NCBI GenBank assembly: GCA_027604185.1
Contig: JADGKB010000009.1
Coordinates: 173,412 to 237,411 of the forward strand
Direction of reading: 5' to 3'
DNA: 64,000 bases
Source of the DNA: Boothiomyces macroporosus
Lineage: Eukaryota > Chytridiomycota > Chytridiomycetes > Rhizophydiales > Terramycetaceae
Below, one piece after another: positions 42,456 to 50,817 of the stretch. The first letter of the stretch is position 1, and the number at the start of each line of letters is the position of its first letter. The notes under the pieces were generated by a model. It made no database searches. It saw nothing but the letters and a program-made list of their open reading frames with translations, and was not told where the DNA came from. A program made the translations under genes and the position numbers.

Positions 42456-42830
42456 TTATTGGTTGACGCAGATATTTTCCCAAGGACGTTGGCACTTTTT
42501 GGTAGATGTGCACCATTCAAAGCCTTCAGAGAGAACGCACCCGTGTTCATCTTTATCTGACCCAGGAGCAGTTGGGCATTGGTTTACCCAAGGCTGTTGG
42601 CATTTCTTTGTAGATTCGCACCAAACATACCCAGCAGAACCAACACAACCATGAGCATCTTTATCTGACCCAGGAGTAATTGGACATTCAGTTTCCCAAG
42701 GACGTTGGCATTTTCCAGTTTCAGGGCACCAAGCATACCCAGCAGAAACAAGACATTTGTGAGTTTCTACAGAGCTAGTAATTGGAGAAGCAGTGGCAGT
42801 TGCAGCAAGTAAAGTAATGAAGAAAGTCAT
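42456..42830 (-). CDS. Secreted protein of three W-C modules
   Basis: An intronless gene of 124 residues beginning at the signal peptide (MTFFITLLAATATAS). It has three modules: HKCLVSAGYAWCPETGKCQR, HGCVGSAGYVWCESTKKCQQ and HGCVLSEGFEWCTSTKKCQR, each closed by PW(E/V) and a fourth Cys. Linkers carry PGSDKD instead of the GGDRD of its neighbours, so it is an older paralogue. There is no dibasic site. A TATA box sits at 42859-42868. Confidence 0.82.
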   Translation of the reverse strand: MTFFITLLAATATASPITSSVETHKCLVSAGYAWCPETGKCQRPWETECPITPGSDKDAHGCVGSAGYVWCESTKKCQQPWVNQCPTAPGSDKDEHGCVLSEGFEWCTSTKKCQRPWENICVNQ

Positions 42831-42858
42831 GTTGAATTGAGTTTTTGTTGGTTCTACT

Positions 42859-42868
42859 GTATTTATAC
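42859..42868 (-). promoter_or_regulatory. TATA box of three-module gene
   Basis: GTATAAATAC on the minus strand lies 28 nt upstream of the ATG at 42830, in the same position and spelling as at the five-module gene. The rest of the 522-nt gap (42831-43352) shows no gene. Confidence 0.6.
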
Positions 42869-43352
42869 GAATAAACACGAAAATTGTGTTTCTTCCACCA
42901 ACCTTTGTGGGTGGAATTCAAGGTTCTCCTGCGGAATCAATCGATATAGCAATTAAAGTGCAGTATTTCGTGTTAAATTTGTAGCACATACGGATTACAT
43001 TGTACTCATATTAGTATCTCAAGTTGAAAATGTTGTGTACAACATCATTTAGGTGAATGAAATGTAAGAGACCAATATAGTAATCCTTCTAAAGCCCTTA
43101 AAACTACTGCATTTGGAACTTACCTCTTTAAACCCAATTCATTTGTAACTGAGGGGCAATTTAGGATATATGCTAATAAATCAAGTACGCAGATAAATTG
43201 AATTGGTAATAAAAGTCAAAGGAACTTTGTTGTAATGATCTGAGTTGAACTAAAAGCTCAAATATTATGAAAGCTATTACAGTCATACAAGAAAGCAAGT
43301 TGCAACACTTAAAAAGGTAAAAATGAATGTATAAATATCCATATTGGTTTAT

Positions 43353-43631
43353 TTAGGCATCACATTGTTCTTCCCAGGAACGTTGGCACTTTTGGGTAGA
43401 TTCGCACCAAGTGTAACCTGCAGACGGGATACAACCATGAGCATCTCTGTCACCACCGACAGCTCTCTTTTCGACAGCTGGGCACTGTTGTTCCCAGGAA
43501 CGTTGGCATTGTTGGGTAGATTCGCACCAAGTATAACCTGCAGATGGGATACAACCATGAGCATCTCTGTCACCTCCAACAACAGGAGAAGCAGCAGCAG
43601 TAGCAATCAATAAATTAAAGAGCAAAGACAT
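43353..43631 (-). CDS. Secreted protein of two W-C modules
   Basis: An intronless gene of 92 residues with signal peptide MSLLFNLLIATAAAS and two modules (HGCIPSAGYTWCESTQQCQR and HGCIPSAGYTWCESTQKCQR). They are separated by PAVEKRAVGG, where KR could be cut by a Kex2-type protease to release two four-cysteine peptides. It is closest to modules 3-4 of the five-module gene, including the KR linker, so the two genes share a recent origin. Confidence 0.83.
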   Translation of the reverse strand: MSLLFNLLIATAAASPVVGGDRDAHGCIPSAGYTWCESTQQCQRSWEQQCPAVEKRAVGGDRDAHGCIPSAGYTWCESTQKCQRSWEEQCDA

Positions 43632-44427
43632 TTTGATAATTTCAAATTAACCTAACCCTATTTATACTTTTGACAAAGCGGTTTGTTTTACCGCATCGAT
43701 GTTTTGGGAATCTCAATTGTGGGGTAATTACTTCAACCAAAAAGCAAAAGGGACCAAAACGGGAATACAGTTGAGCCCAGCACATCCACAAAATTAGAGA
43801 ATCGAATGTAGAATAAAATTGAAGAGTATATCCTCTGTACTGATTGGTATATTTTGCTCTATTAATCTGCTATGATTTCAGGTGCGTATTTCCGATTGTT
43901 GTTGAACATTTTGTTTTAAACTAAAGAGGATTTAATATTGATATTAAATACACCGCCTTTGAAAGGTATTCCTTTGACGTTTTGAAGGATCATTCTTGGC
44001 ATCATCACAGCAATCAGTTTTTAGATAATAAACCTCGCTTGAAATCATCAGAATAACGCAGTCTTCCATGTATACAAACTTTTAGGATACTGGATAATTT
44101 TTAACTTGGGTGCAGCGAAACCCAAACTCATTCATTGGGAAGGTGATCATATAGATCAATAGAACAATTGCAGCAAAGATATTGCTCCCAAGTGTGTAGA
44201 TGCAGCTGAACAGTAGATGGTAATTCGTAATTGAAACAGAATTGAACCTATTCAAATATTCTCTTCCGCCAACAAGAGGTTCCTATATCGTACTCGTGCG
44301 AATTCAGTCGTAATTTCATCAATCAACCATCAATTACTTCAAGTGAGAAAATCATGACTTATCGTGGTGACACAAATTCCCACATCAATGCACCTATTTA
44401 AATCAAGAGATTTTCACTGTATTTCAA
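43632..44427. other. Intergenic region with possible gene remnant
   Basis: This 796-nt stretch lies between divergent genes. On the minus strand a 66-codon open stretch (about 44283-44086) encodes a membrane-helix-like LFSCIYTLGSNIFAAIVLLI. A second stretch ends near 43916 (QNVKGIPFKGGVFNI). They could be exons of an undetected or decaying membrane-protein gene, but I could not join them with good splice sites. Confidence 0.35.
43658..43667 (-). promoter_or_regulatory. TATA box of two-module gene
   Basis: GTATAAATAG on the minus strand lies 26 nt upstream of the ATG at 43631, differing by one base from the element at the other two genes. Confidence 0.55.
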
Positions 44428-45216
44428 ATGATTGATTATCCACATACTCTCGAATTCCCAATCCATCTTAAACTAGGAACAGAAATATTCCAGATCACCC
44501 AAGACCTATACAAAAAGATACCGCAAAACTCTAGCTTATTCAATATTATCACCCCGCAATCAAATTACAAGATAAACAAAGATGAAGACGGAAACACTCT
44601 TATTCTGAATGATATCAAACCGCAAGTGTTTAGATTGATGCTAGAGTATGTCCAAACTGGAAACAAAGTTGATCTACTAATCAAGAGCTGCAAACACCGA
44701 CAAGAACTAGTATCCGCATTTGAATACTTTTGCATTGAACTACCGCAGGAATTCAAACATGAAAATGAATTGAAAGGAGCGTTGACTAAAGGAGCTCAAG
44801 TAAGAGATCGCAATTGCCAGGCGTATCACAGAATACAAGATATAGAGTTTGATTCTATTGTAGAAGCCTTTCTTCCAATTGCATGTAAAATATCAAAGAT
44901 CCTGTGTGCTGATTTGAATCGGTACTTTGAACTAGAACGTAAAGCCAATCCAGACACCTATAGCGATGACAACGTGGAATTTACTTTACATTTACATGAC
45001 AACAAAATAACTGCGAGACTTTGGTACAAAGGAATTCAAGTTCTATTCACGGATCATTTTAAATGTGAATATAGTGAAAATAATTTGGCGGCATTATCAT
45101 TCACATTTCTCAGTGTATTATGGGGGATGGGTTACTCCAAAGACGAAACCCGAAAGTTATGTTTTGGAAAACCTTGTGAATTTATGACTACTTTCCGAGC
45201 AAGGTTTTTGGAATAA
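44428..45216 (+). CDS. BTB/T1-like protein, family member 1
   Basis: An intronless gene of 262 residues. The N-terminal 100 residues match a BTB/T1 (KCTD-like) fold: LKLGTEIFQITQDLYKKIPQ, then INKDEDGNTLILNDIKPQVF and EYVQTGNKVDLLI. The C-terminal part carries the family signature FTFLSVLWGMGYSKDETRK, a diverged version of the (A/D)IFLNxxWGxxIS seen in three nearby genes. BTB domains mediate self-association and often recruit Cul3 ligases. The C-terminal domain is not one I recognise. Confidence 0.7.
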   Translation: MIDYPHTLEFPIHLKLGTEIFQITQDLYKKIPQNSSLFNIITPQSNYKINKDEDGNTLILNDIKPQVFRLMLEYVQTGNKVDLLIKSCKHRQELVSAFEYFCIELPQEFKHENELKGALTKGAQVRDRNCQAYHRIQDIEFDSIVEAFLPIACKISKILCADLNRYFELERKANPDTYSDDNVEFTLHLHDNKITARLWYKGIQVLFTDHFKCEYSENNLAALSFTFLSVLWGMGYSKDETRKLCFGKPCEFMTTFRARFLE

Positions 45217-45238
45217 AAGTAATGACATGATTATTTAT

Positions 45239-45673
45239 TTAGTCTTGGCTTGAAGCTACTATCAGTGAGCTTTTCGCATCCATATCTCTGTTACTTCTTG
45301 CGAGCAAACCAACATTTAAAGCATCGCCTTCGCCTATATACAGCCCGTAATACAATACATCTTGATCGTCGTGGCTGAATTGGACCATCCAAACAGGTTC
45401 GGAAGGATAGAGTTTTTCCATCCTAATTGGATTGAAATCGCCATACAAACTACCAGCATACAAGCCATCAAAAGCCTTTATATTCTTTAGGGCTTTTGCT
45501 TTGAATTCGTCAAAGTCAAAGTTTGCCTTTGAACCAATTGCTACAGTGTTTTGTCCAAGAATAAGCCAGTGAACATCTGGAATGTTGGGTTTATGTTTGA
45601 AGATGTTTGCGCAATACTTTGACATTGGGTAAGTTGCGATTTGTTTCGTACTTTTAACCAAGGGGTGAGTCAT
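45239..45673 (-). CDS. Uncharacterised 144-residue protein
   Basis: An intronless gene with the start at the first ATG. The sequence is mixed alpha/beta and soluble, with no signal peptide or membrane helix (VHWLILGQNTVAIGSKANFD, VWMVQFSHDDQDVLYYGLYI). I recognise no family. It lies inside the BTB/F-box/kinase block, convergent with BTB member 1 (22 nt between stops) and divergent from member 2. Confidence 0.55.
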   Translation of the reverse strand: MTHPLVKSTKQIATYPMSKYCANIFKHKPNIPDVHWLILGQNTVAIGSKANFDFDEFKAKALKNIKAFDGLYAGSLYGDFNPIRMEKLYPSEPVWMVQFSHDDQDVLYYGLYIGEGDALNVGLLARSNRDMDAKSSLIVASSQD

Positions 45674-45761
45674 TGTAGTGAATTACAACGTGGCCACAAT
45701 CAATCATACCGATAATTATGCGAATCATGCAGCACTTGAATAATTATTCTTTCCTTTTTTC

Positions 45762-46499
45762 ATGACAACTGTGAAACTCAAAGTCGGAAACACAGTAGTT
45801 CCGCTCAGCGATAAAGCATTGGAAAACTTATCTTCAGATTCTCTGCTTTACAACATCATCAAAAATGACTCGTTTGCCAAGGAACAGGATTCAGAAGGCA
45901 ATTTCTGTTTGTTGAACAATGAAATTTCACCCTATGTTGTTGAATTACTAGTTCAGTATCTGGAATCCACAGATCCGATTCAATTGATGATTGATTCTAT
46001 ATCCTGTAGAAAACAACTGCTTGTTGCAATGGATTACCTTGGTATTCCAATTCCCATTGAATTACAACAAAAAAAAGCGTTTCAGAATACATTGGAAGCC
46101 TCTCGAGCACATCATTATGTGAATTACCGCCAATTCAGAGATATGACATTTAAAGCCAACCATGAGGTTTTACAAACCTGCGCACATAGTTTACTTTCAG
46201 ATTTAGTTCACGAACATCAACAATTTCTTGATAATTACTTGGTAAGGGAAAGTAAAACTGTCCACTTCAATGTACGTGCATGCCCAAAGATTTTTTTAGT
46301 ATTATTGAGTTTCAGTGGTAAATTTGTACAGCTAAACTTTACTCTTTCTGGTATACCAAAACCTCCTCTTGCAACTCAATGCCCGATGATAGGCGATATA
46401 TTTCTAAACGTCATATGGGGGTTGGATATTTCAAAGACAGCACTATTGCAGATTGGAGAAGATGGGATTGATCTCGATGCTACACAAATATTCGATTGA
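45762..46499 (+). CDS. BTB/T1-like protein, family member 2
   Basis: An intronless gene of 245 residues. BTB/T1-like N-terminus: VKLKVGNTVVPLSDKALENL, EQDSEGNFCLLNNEISPYVV and LVAMDYLGIPIP. C-terminal signature: IGDIFLNVIWGLDISKTALL. The layout is the same as member 1: an about 100-residue BTB unit, a helical linker, then an about 100-residue beta-rich C-terminal domain. Probable role as a self-associating adaptor; partners unknown. Confidence 0.7.
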   Translation: MTTVKLKVGNTVVPLSDKALENLSSDSLLYNIIKNDSFAKEQDSEGNFCLLNNEISPYVVELLVQYLESTDPIQLMIDSISCRKQLLVAMDYLGIPIPIELQQKKAFQNTLEASRAHHYVNYRQFRDMTFKANHEVLQTCAHSLLSDLVHEHQQFLDNYLVRESKTVHFNVRACPKIFLVLLSFSGKFVQLNFTLSGIPKPPLATQCPMIGDIFLNVIWGLDISKTALLQIGEDGIDLDATQIFD

Positions 46500-46559
46500 T
46501 TAATCATTAATATAATTCATAAAGTGTGGATCATTTGTACCTCAAAGATTTTTGCTCAG

Positions 46560-48062
46560 ATGACTCGACTGGAATTTCTTTCAAAATTTATGCAACTAGA
46601 CAAACTACCAGCCGACATTATTCTAAATATTCTTGATTACCTGGATGATGTTAATGATATATATCAACTCGCTCAAGCCAATCGATTTTTCAAGTATTAT
46701 TTGGAACCAATGGTCAATATTTTAAACTATTGTGATTACAGAGTACAAGACAAAGAAGAGGCATTCAAGGGATATTTGAAATATTTACCCACTTTTATCA
46801 ATTCAGGATTCAAAACTCAGTGTGCAATAGTGTTTTTGCATTCAAAGTTTAATTTGGAATACCTTAGAAATTTGGAACCAACTCGGGAATTGCTAGTTGA
46901 TGTCGTAGATGCAGAGTGTTTCAATCTTTTGGATAATGTAACTGTACCATTTAGAATCATCTATTACGACCACCATAACGTAAAAGTGTTGAGGATAGTT
47001 TTGGAACGATATTACGACAAAATCAAGAGAATGTATATTCCACCCGAGTTTGAAAGCAGTATATGGCCACTATATTTGAATGCAATTGAAAATGGAAAGT
47101 TGTCCCATCTCGAAGTTTGCCTTTCATCAGATTTGGATTTACCGGCATTTATCGAATCGCTAAAGAAAAGTAGTATTCCTAGTATTTCAGTTGAATCATA
47201 CTTGGATGGTGAAACGTTAGACATGATTGTGGATGGAATAGCAAATTCAAATGTACAATATTTTTCATATGGTTGGGACTACAAAAGTTCATCTGACATG
47301 ATACCACTATTCGAAAAACTACACACTACTAATCTAGCATATTTGGATGTAACATTCCTTGCTGAAGATAAACAGGCTTTTCAAATATTCATAGCGAATA
47401 TAGCAGAGTCAAAATTACAAAAGTTACAGATTTATGTTGCAAAAGAGTTTTTAAAGGAGTTACTGGATTCAATTGTTTGTACAAAGTTGGAAAAATTGCA
47501 ATTTGGCTGTGTGTATTACAAAGAGGGAGAGTGGGATTCTGAATATGAATGTTATAATGACCCTAAAGAAATTACCTATTTTGATGATTCATGCGTTGAT
47601 TTGCTATCACTTTATATCAACAAGCTACCAATGAAAGCCTTGACACTACATCTAGATAACAGCTGCAAAATTCCAGGTTTTATCAGATCAATGGAAAATT
47701 CACCACTAAAAACGCTTAAAATCAATTATGGAGGGGCAGTTGCCGAGTGCAATCTTGTTTCGTTTGCTACTGCGCTTAAAAATACAAGTATTTCATACTT
47801 GTGTATGGGAGTTGATAGAATCGAATCATTGGAAATCGCCAGAGAATTTGGTACACTTTTGAAAGAGTCTTCAGTCCGCAAATTGCGATTGTATCTTCAA
47901 GTCATTGCTGCCAATGTACTTGTGGAACTAGTAGAGCCATTGCGTTACTCAAAACTTTACTATTTGGAAATCAGGATGAAGGATAAATCCAATCTGTCTG
48001 TGCTTCAGAAGGCTTTATCAACATGCTTTCCATTCCAAATTCGAGTATTTTATTCCCCATAG
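46560..48062 (+). CDS. F-box protein with degenerate LRR-like repeats
   Basis: An intronless gene of 500 residues; the first ATG is at 46560 (upstream codons are open only from a GTG). The F-box lies at residues about 15-55 (KLPADIILNILDYLDDVNDI, then QLAQANRFFKYYL). Repeated segments with leucine-rich character follow (ESKLQKLQIYVAKEF, KLEKLQFGCVYY, SPLKTLKINYG, SSVRKLRLYLQV). It would act as a substrate receptor of an SCF ligase. It resembles the F-box gene cut by the left window edge in layout and lack of introns. Confidence 0.75.
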   Translation: MTRLEFLSKFMQLDKLPADIILNILDYLDDVNDIYQLAQANRFFKYYLEPMVNILNYCDYRVQDKEEAFKGYLKYLPTFINSGFKTQCAIVFLHSKFNLEYLRNLEPTRELLVDVVDAECFNLLDNVTVPFRIIYYDHHNVKVLRIVLERYYDKIKRMYIPPEFESSIWPLYLNAIENGKLSHLEVCLSSDLDLPAFIESLKKSSIPSISVESYLDGETLDMIVDGIANSNVQYFSYGWDYKSSSDMIPLFEKLHTTNLAYLDVTFLAEDKQAFQIFIANIAESKLQKLQIYVAKEFLKELLDSIVCTKLEKLQFGCVYYKEGEWDSEYECYNDPKEITYFDDSCVDLLSLYINKLPMKALTLHLDNSCKIPGFIRSMENSPLKTLKINYGGAVAECNLVSFATALKNTSISYLCMGVDRIESLEIAREFGTLLKESSVRKLRLYLQVIAANVLVELVEPLRYSKLYYLEIRMKDKSNLSVLQKALSTCFPFQIRVFYSP

Positions 48063-48111
48063 TGGTTTGCATCTGTAAAAGAAAGTACTCGCAAGTATAT
48101 AATAGTAAATT

Positions 48112-48855
48112 CTATTGAAATTTATTTAGTACTCGTTCTTCCTGGATTGATATTTGAATGAAATCTCGGGACTTTTGGGGAACCAACAACTCATTGAATG
48201 TAATACCCAATCCCCACAAAATGTTCAAAAAGATGTCCGCGTAAACTATTGGAATACCAGTTTTCATTTCAATCGCTTCATTCCAAGTAGCTTCTTTCCC
48301 TTTGTAGATCAGCGCAACTGAAATGATTTTCTTTTTAATAAATAGTTGGACAGAAAACATAGCTCTAGTATCTGTATCCAGTAATTTCGGTTCTGATTGT
48401 TCAAATGCTTCATTTAGTTGAGATAAAAGCCTGTGTGATATATTTTGGGCAGCAGGCAAGAACCACGACAATGTATCTTCAAGCAGCATTTCATAATTAC
48501 GTTCATTGTATTTTTTACCTTTACTAACCATACTACCAAATGCTACATACTGCACACAGGGCAAATCTAATCCAAGGTACTCTATTGCCGAAATACACTC
48601 GTTGTTTACCAACACTTTGACAGGATTGCCATTTTCAATGTAATCCAAAATGATTCCAAACACTGCTGGTGTTATTGCAGTGTTCAACAGAAGGATGTTG
48701 CCTTGGGAATCTCTTTCTCGTTTATATTGTGGATTGACCAATAGATTATGCAAACAAGAGTGTACAGGGATCTTTTCAAGCATGGATGGAGTAATGGTGA
48801 ATACTTTGGATTGAACTTTGACAGTACATTCTGCAGTCATTGAATTCTTTTGCAA
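48112..48855 (-). CDS. BTB/T1-like protein, family member 3
   Basis: An intronless gene of 247 residues (a start at the second Met, 48840, is also possible). BTB/T1-like N-terminus: VKVQSKVFTITPSMLEKIPV, ERDSQGNILLLNTAITPAVF and AIEYLGLDLP. C-terminal signature: VYADIFLNILWGLGITFNEL. It shares the domain order of members 1, 2 and 4. Convergent with the F-box gene, 49 nt between stops. Confidence 0.7.
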   Translation of the reverse strand: MQKNSMTAECTVKVQSKVFTITPSMLEKIPVHSCLHNLLVNPQYKRERDSQGNILLLNTAITPAVFGIILDYIENGNPVKVLVNNECISAIEYLGLDLPCVQYVAFGSMVSKGKKYNERNYEMLLEDTLSWFLPAAQNISHRLLSQLNEAFEQSEPKLLDTDTRAMFSVQLFIKKKIISVALIYKGKEATWNEAIEMKTGIPIVYADIFLNILWGLGITFNELLVPQKSRDFIQISIQEERVLNKFQ

Positions 48856-48946
48856 AGTTTGTACTAGTCTAACCTTACCGCCTCAAGTTTCGCACAGCCA
48901 AGGTAAAGGCACCTGATGTTAGTGCTGCAACGAGAGTATATTAATT

Positions 48947-49684
48947 TTATATATTATTCTTGGGGAACTTTGATGCAGGGATTGAGAGTATGAGCTCTGA
49001 ATAACTTTTGACCTTTTGATCAGTCTCGATCATTTCCTGAATGGATATCCCCATACCCCAGATTAAATTCAAAAAGATATCCGCAAAGGCATATTTCACC
49101 TTTCCAGCAGTGCTCATAGGATATATTTTCTCGAATACGTGAAACTTGTAACCTCTGATATCCAACCCAACCACCAAGTTCTCTGAAAGAGCAAGTTTAA
49201 ACTCCATGTATTCATCGACAATTTCACCAGTAATCCTTTCCTTTTCACACTCTTTCTGCAAAAGCAACAACAATTCGTTTGCCAATTTCAAAGCAGTTGG
49301 CAACCACTTTTCTTGAAACTTCAAGTAATTCCGTTTGACTGCCAAATCAATATTTTCCATTGTCTGCTGTAACAATTTCATTTGGTTCAAGATTGGAGTA
49401 TCTGCATCTAGTCCAAAGTAATCAAAGGCAGCCAGCAATCTATTGCGATTCGAGTATAGAACCAATGGAAATTCATTCCTAGTTTCCAAATAATTCAAAA
49501 TCACCTTAAACGTATCAGGTTCAATATCGTCGTTCAACAAAACAATTGATCCTTGCTCATCAACATCTTTTTGAAACTTGGATTCCGGATCGAAAATATT
49601 GAATAAACAGGAATCTTTGGGAATTGAATCGAGTACATTTGGTTTGATTTCGAATACTTTGTTTTTGATTTTCAGGTTTGGCAT
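48947..49684 (-). CDS. BTB/T1-like protein, family member 4
   Basis: An intronless gene of 245 residues. BTB/T1-like N-terminus: LKIKNKVFEIKPNVLDSIPK, KDVDEQGSIVLLNDDIEPDT and LLAAFDYFGLDAD. C-terminal signature: AFADIFLNLIWGMGISIQEM, the best conserved copy in the window. It lies 91 nt upstream of member 3 in the same orientation, so the two are a tandem pair. Confidence 0.7.
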   Translation of the reverse strand: MPNLKIKNKVFEIKPNVLDSIPKDSCLFNIFDPESKFQKDVDEQGSIVLLNDDIEPDTFKVILNYLETRNEFPLVLYSNRNRLLAAFDYFGLDADTPILNQMKLLQQTMENIDLAVKRNYLKFQEKWLPTALKLANELLLLLQKECEKERITGEIVDEYMEFKLALSENLVVGLDIRGYKFHVFEKIYPMSTAGKVKYAFADIFLNLIWGMGISIQEMIETDQKVKSYSELILSIPASKFPKNNI

Positions 49685-49810
49685 TTGTGGAATTGGGAAA
49701 CAATAAAAAAAGATAATTCTATATTCATGCTGAATCTCTAGTATCTATTTATTCGCAGCAAAAAGTCTTTATTCATGTGGATTTATCTGTACTGAAAATG
49801 TTTTCCCCAA

Positions 49811-50698
49811 ATGGACTTGGACAGACCGCCAAAACCAATGCTCAAGAAACGCTTTACAAGCAAGCTAAAAGGGATATTCCGGAGTTTCTCTTCTCATACA
49901 CCCAAACAAGAGGAGCCAACTAAAGAACAACCAAATTACCGACTCTCTCTCGACAGTGCAATAGGAAATATTGATAGAGACTACTTTACTTCAACTGAAT
50001 TGAATGGGCCAGCAACTACTGCAGTAATTAACAATCAGTCAGTACCGAGGGCCTCGTCTCCCACCACTGACATTTCATTCAATAACTTTGATGGACCAGC
50101 TGTCGGACAGTATAAAAAGATTTGTAAATTAGGGGCAGGAGGAAGCGGAACAGTAGTTAAAGCAATAGGCAGGAATAACCAAATTGTTGCCATCAAGATA
50201 CTAAACTCTTACCACTCTGCGAATGATGCTCAGCAAGAGCAGCAACTCCATAAACTAATGGGAACTGCTGCAGGGCCATTAACTTCTCAAGGAAACCAAT
50301 TTTGTGTAGTAATGAAATACATTGATGGACGCACGTTAGAAAAAGAACTGCTAGACCCTTATTCTATCCACCATCCACTGACTCTTTATAATAGCTGTAA
50401 AAACTTGTTGCTGCGGCTATTGGCAAAGGGCTATTACCATGGTGACGCAAACAGCGGCAATTTCTTGGTTACAAATGATATGGTCTACTTGATTGATTAT
50501 GGAGATAGTGGCAAGAGTGACAATCTGGCTTATCTACTAGAGAAAATTAAAGTAGATTTCAAGAAATTGGCTTCGAATGTTTATGAAGAGCTAAAGTATA
50601 GGGATACCACAGAAGCCGAAGAGTGCCGTCAAGTAGCCCAATTGGATTACAGTGATCCGGATAGAATAGTTGTAGATTTTTCTCGTTTAATATATTGA
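49811..50698 (+). CDS. Atypical protein-kinase-like protein (HGD/DYG), copy 1
   Basis: An intronless gene of 295 residues. A basic, Pro/Ser-rich N-terminal 95 residues precede a small kinase fold: G-loop LGAGGSGTVVKA, VAIKIL (beta-3 Lys), hinge-like VVMKYIDGRTLEKELLD, catalytic loop YYHGDANSGNFLV and metal loop LIDYGDSG. HRD is replaced by HGD and DFG by DYG, and only about 75 residues follow. So the C-lobe is minimal, as in Bud32/RIO or small-molecule kinases. It is likely an active atypical kinase; the substrate is unknown. Paralogous to the next gene. Confidence 0.7.
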   Translation: MDLDRPPKPMLKKRFTSKLKGIFRSFSSHTPKQEEPTKEQPNYRLSLDSAIGNIDRDYFTSTELNGPATTAVINNQSVPRASSPTTDISFNNFDGPAVGQYKKICKLGAGGSGTVVKAIGRNNQIVAIKILNSYHSANDAQQEQQLHKLMGTAAGPLTSQGNQFCVVMKYIDGRTLEKELLDPYSIHHPLTLYNSCKNLLLRLLAKGYYHGDANSGNFLVTNDMVYLIDYGDSGKSDNLAYLLEKIKVDFKKLASNVYEELKYRDTTEAEECRQVAQLDYSDPDRIVVDFSRLIY

Positions 50699-50817
50699 GT
50701 AATTATTATTTACTCTTATTGCGCATTGATTTACCATAGATATGTTGTTGGGGGGTGACTCTTTAAATGTGGCTGAGTTACATAAAAACACTGATTTTCT
50801 TTTGTAAAAGTTTAACA

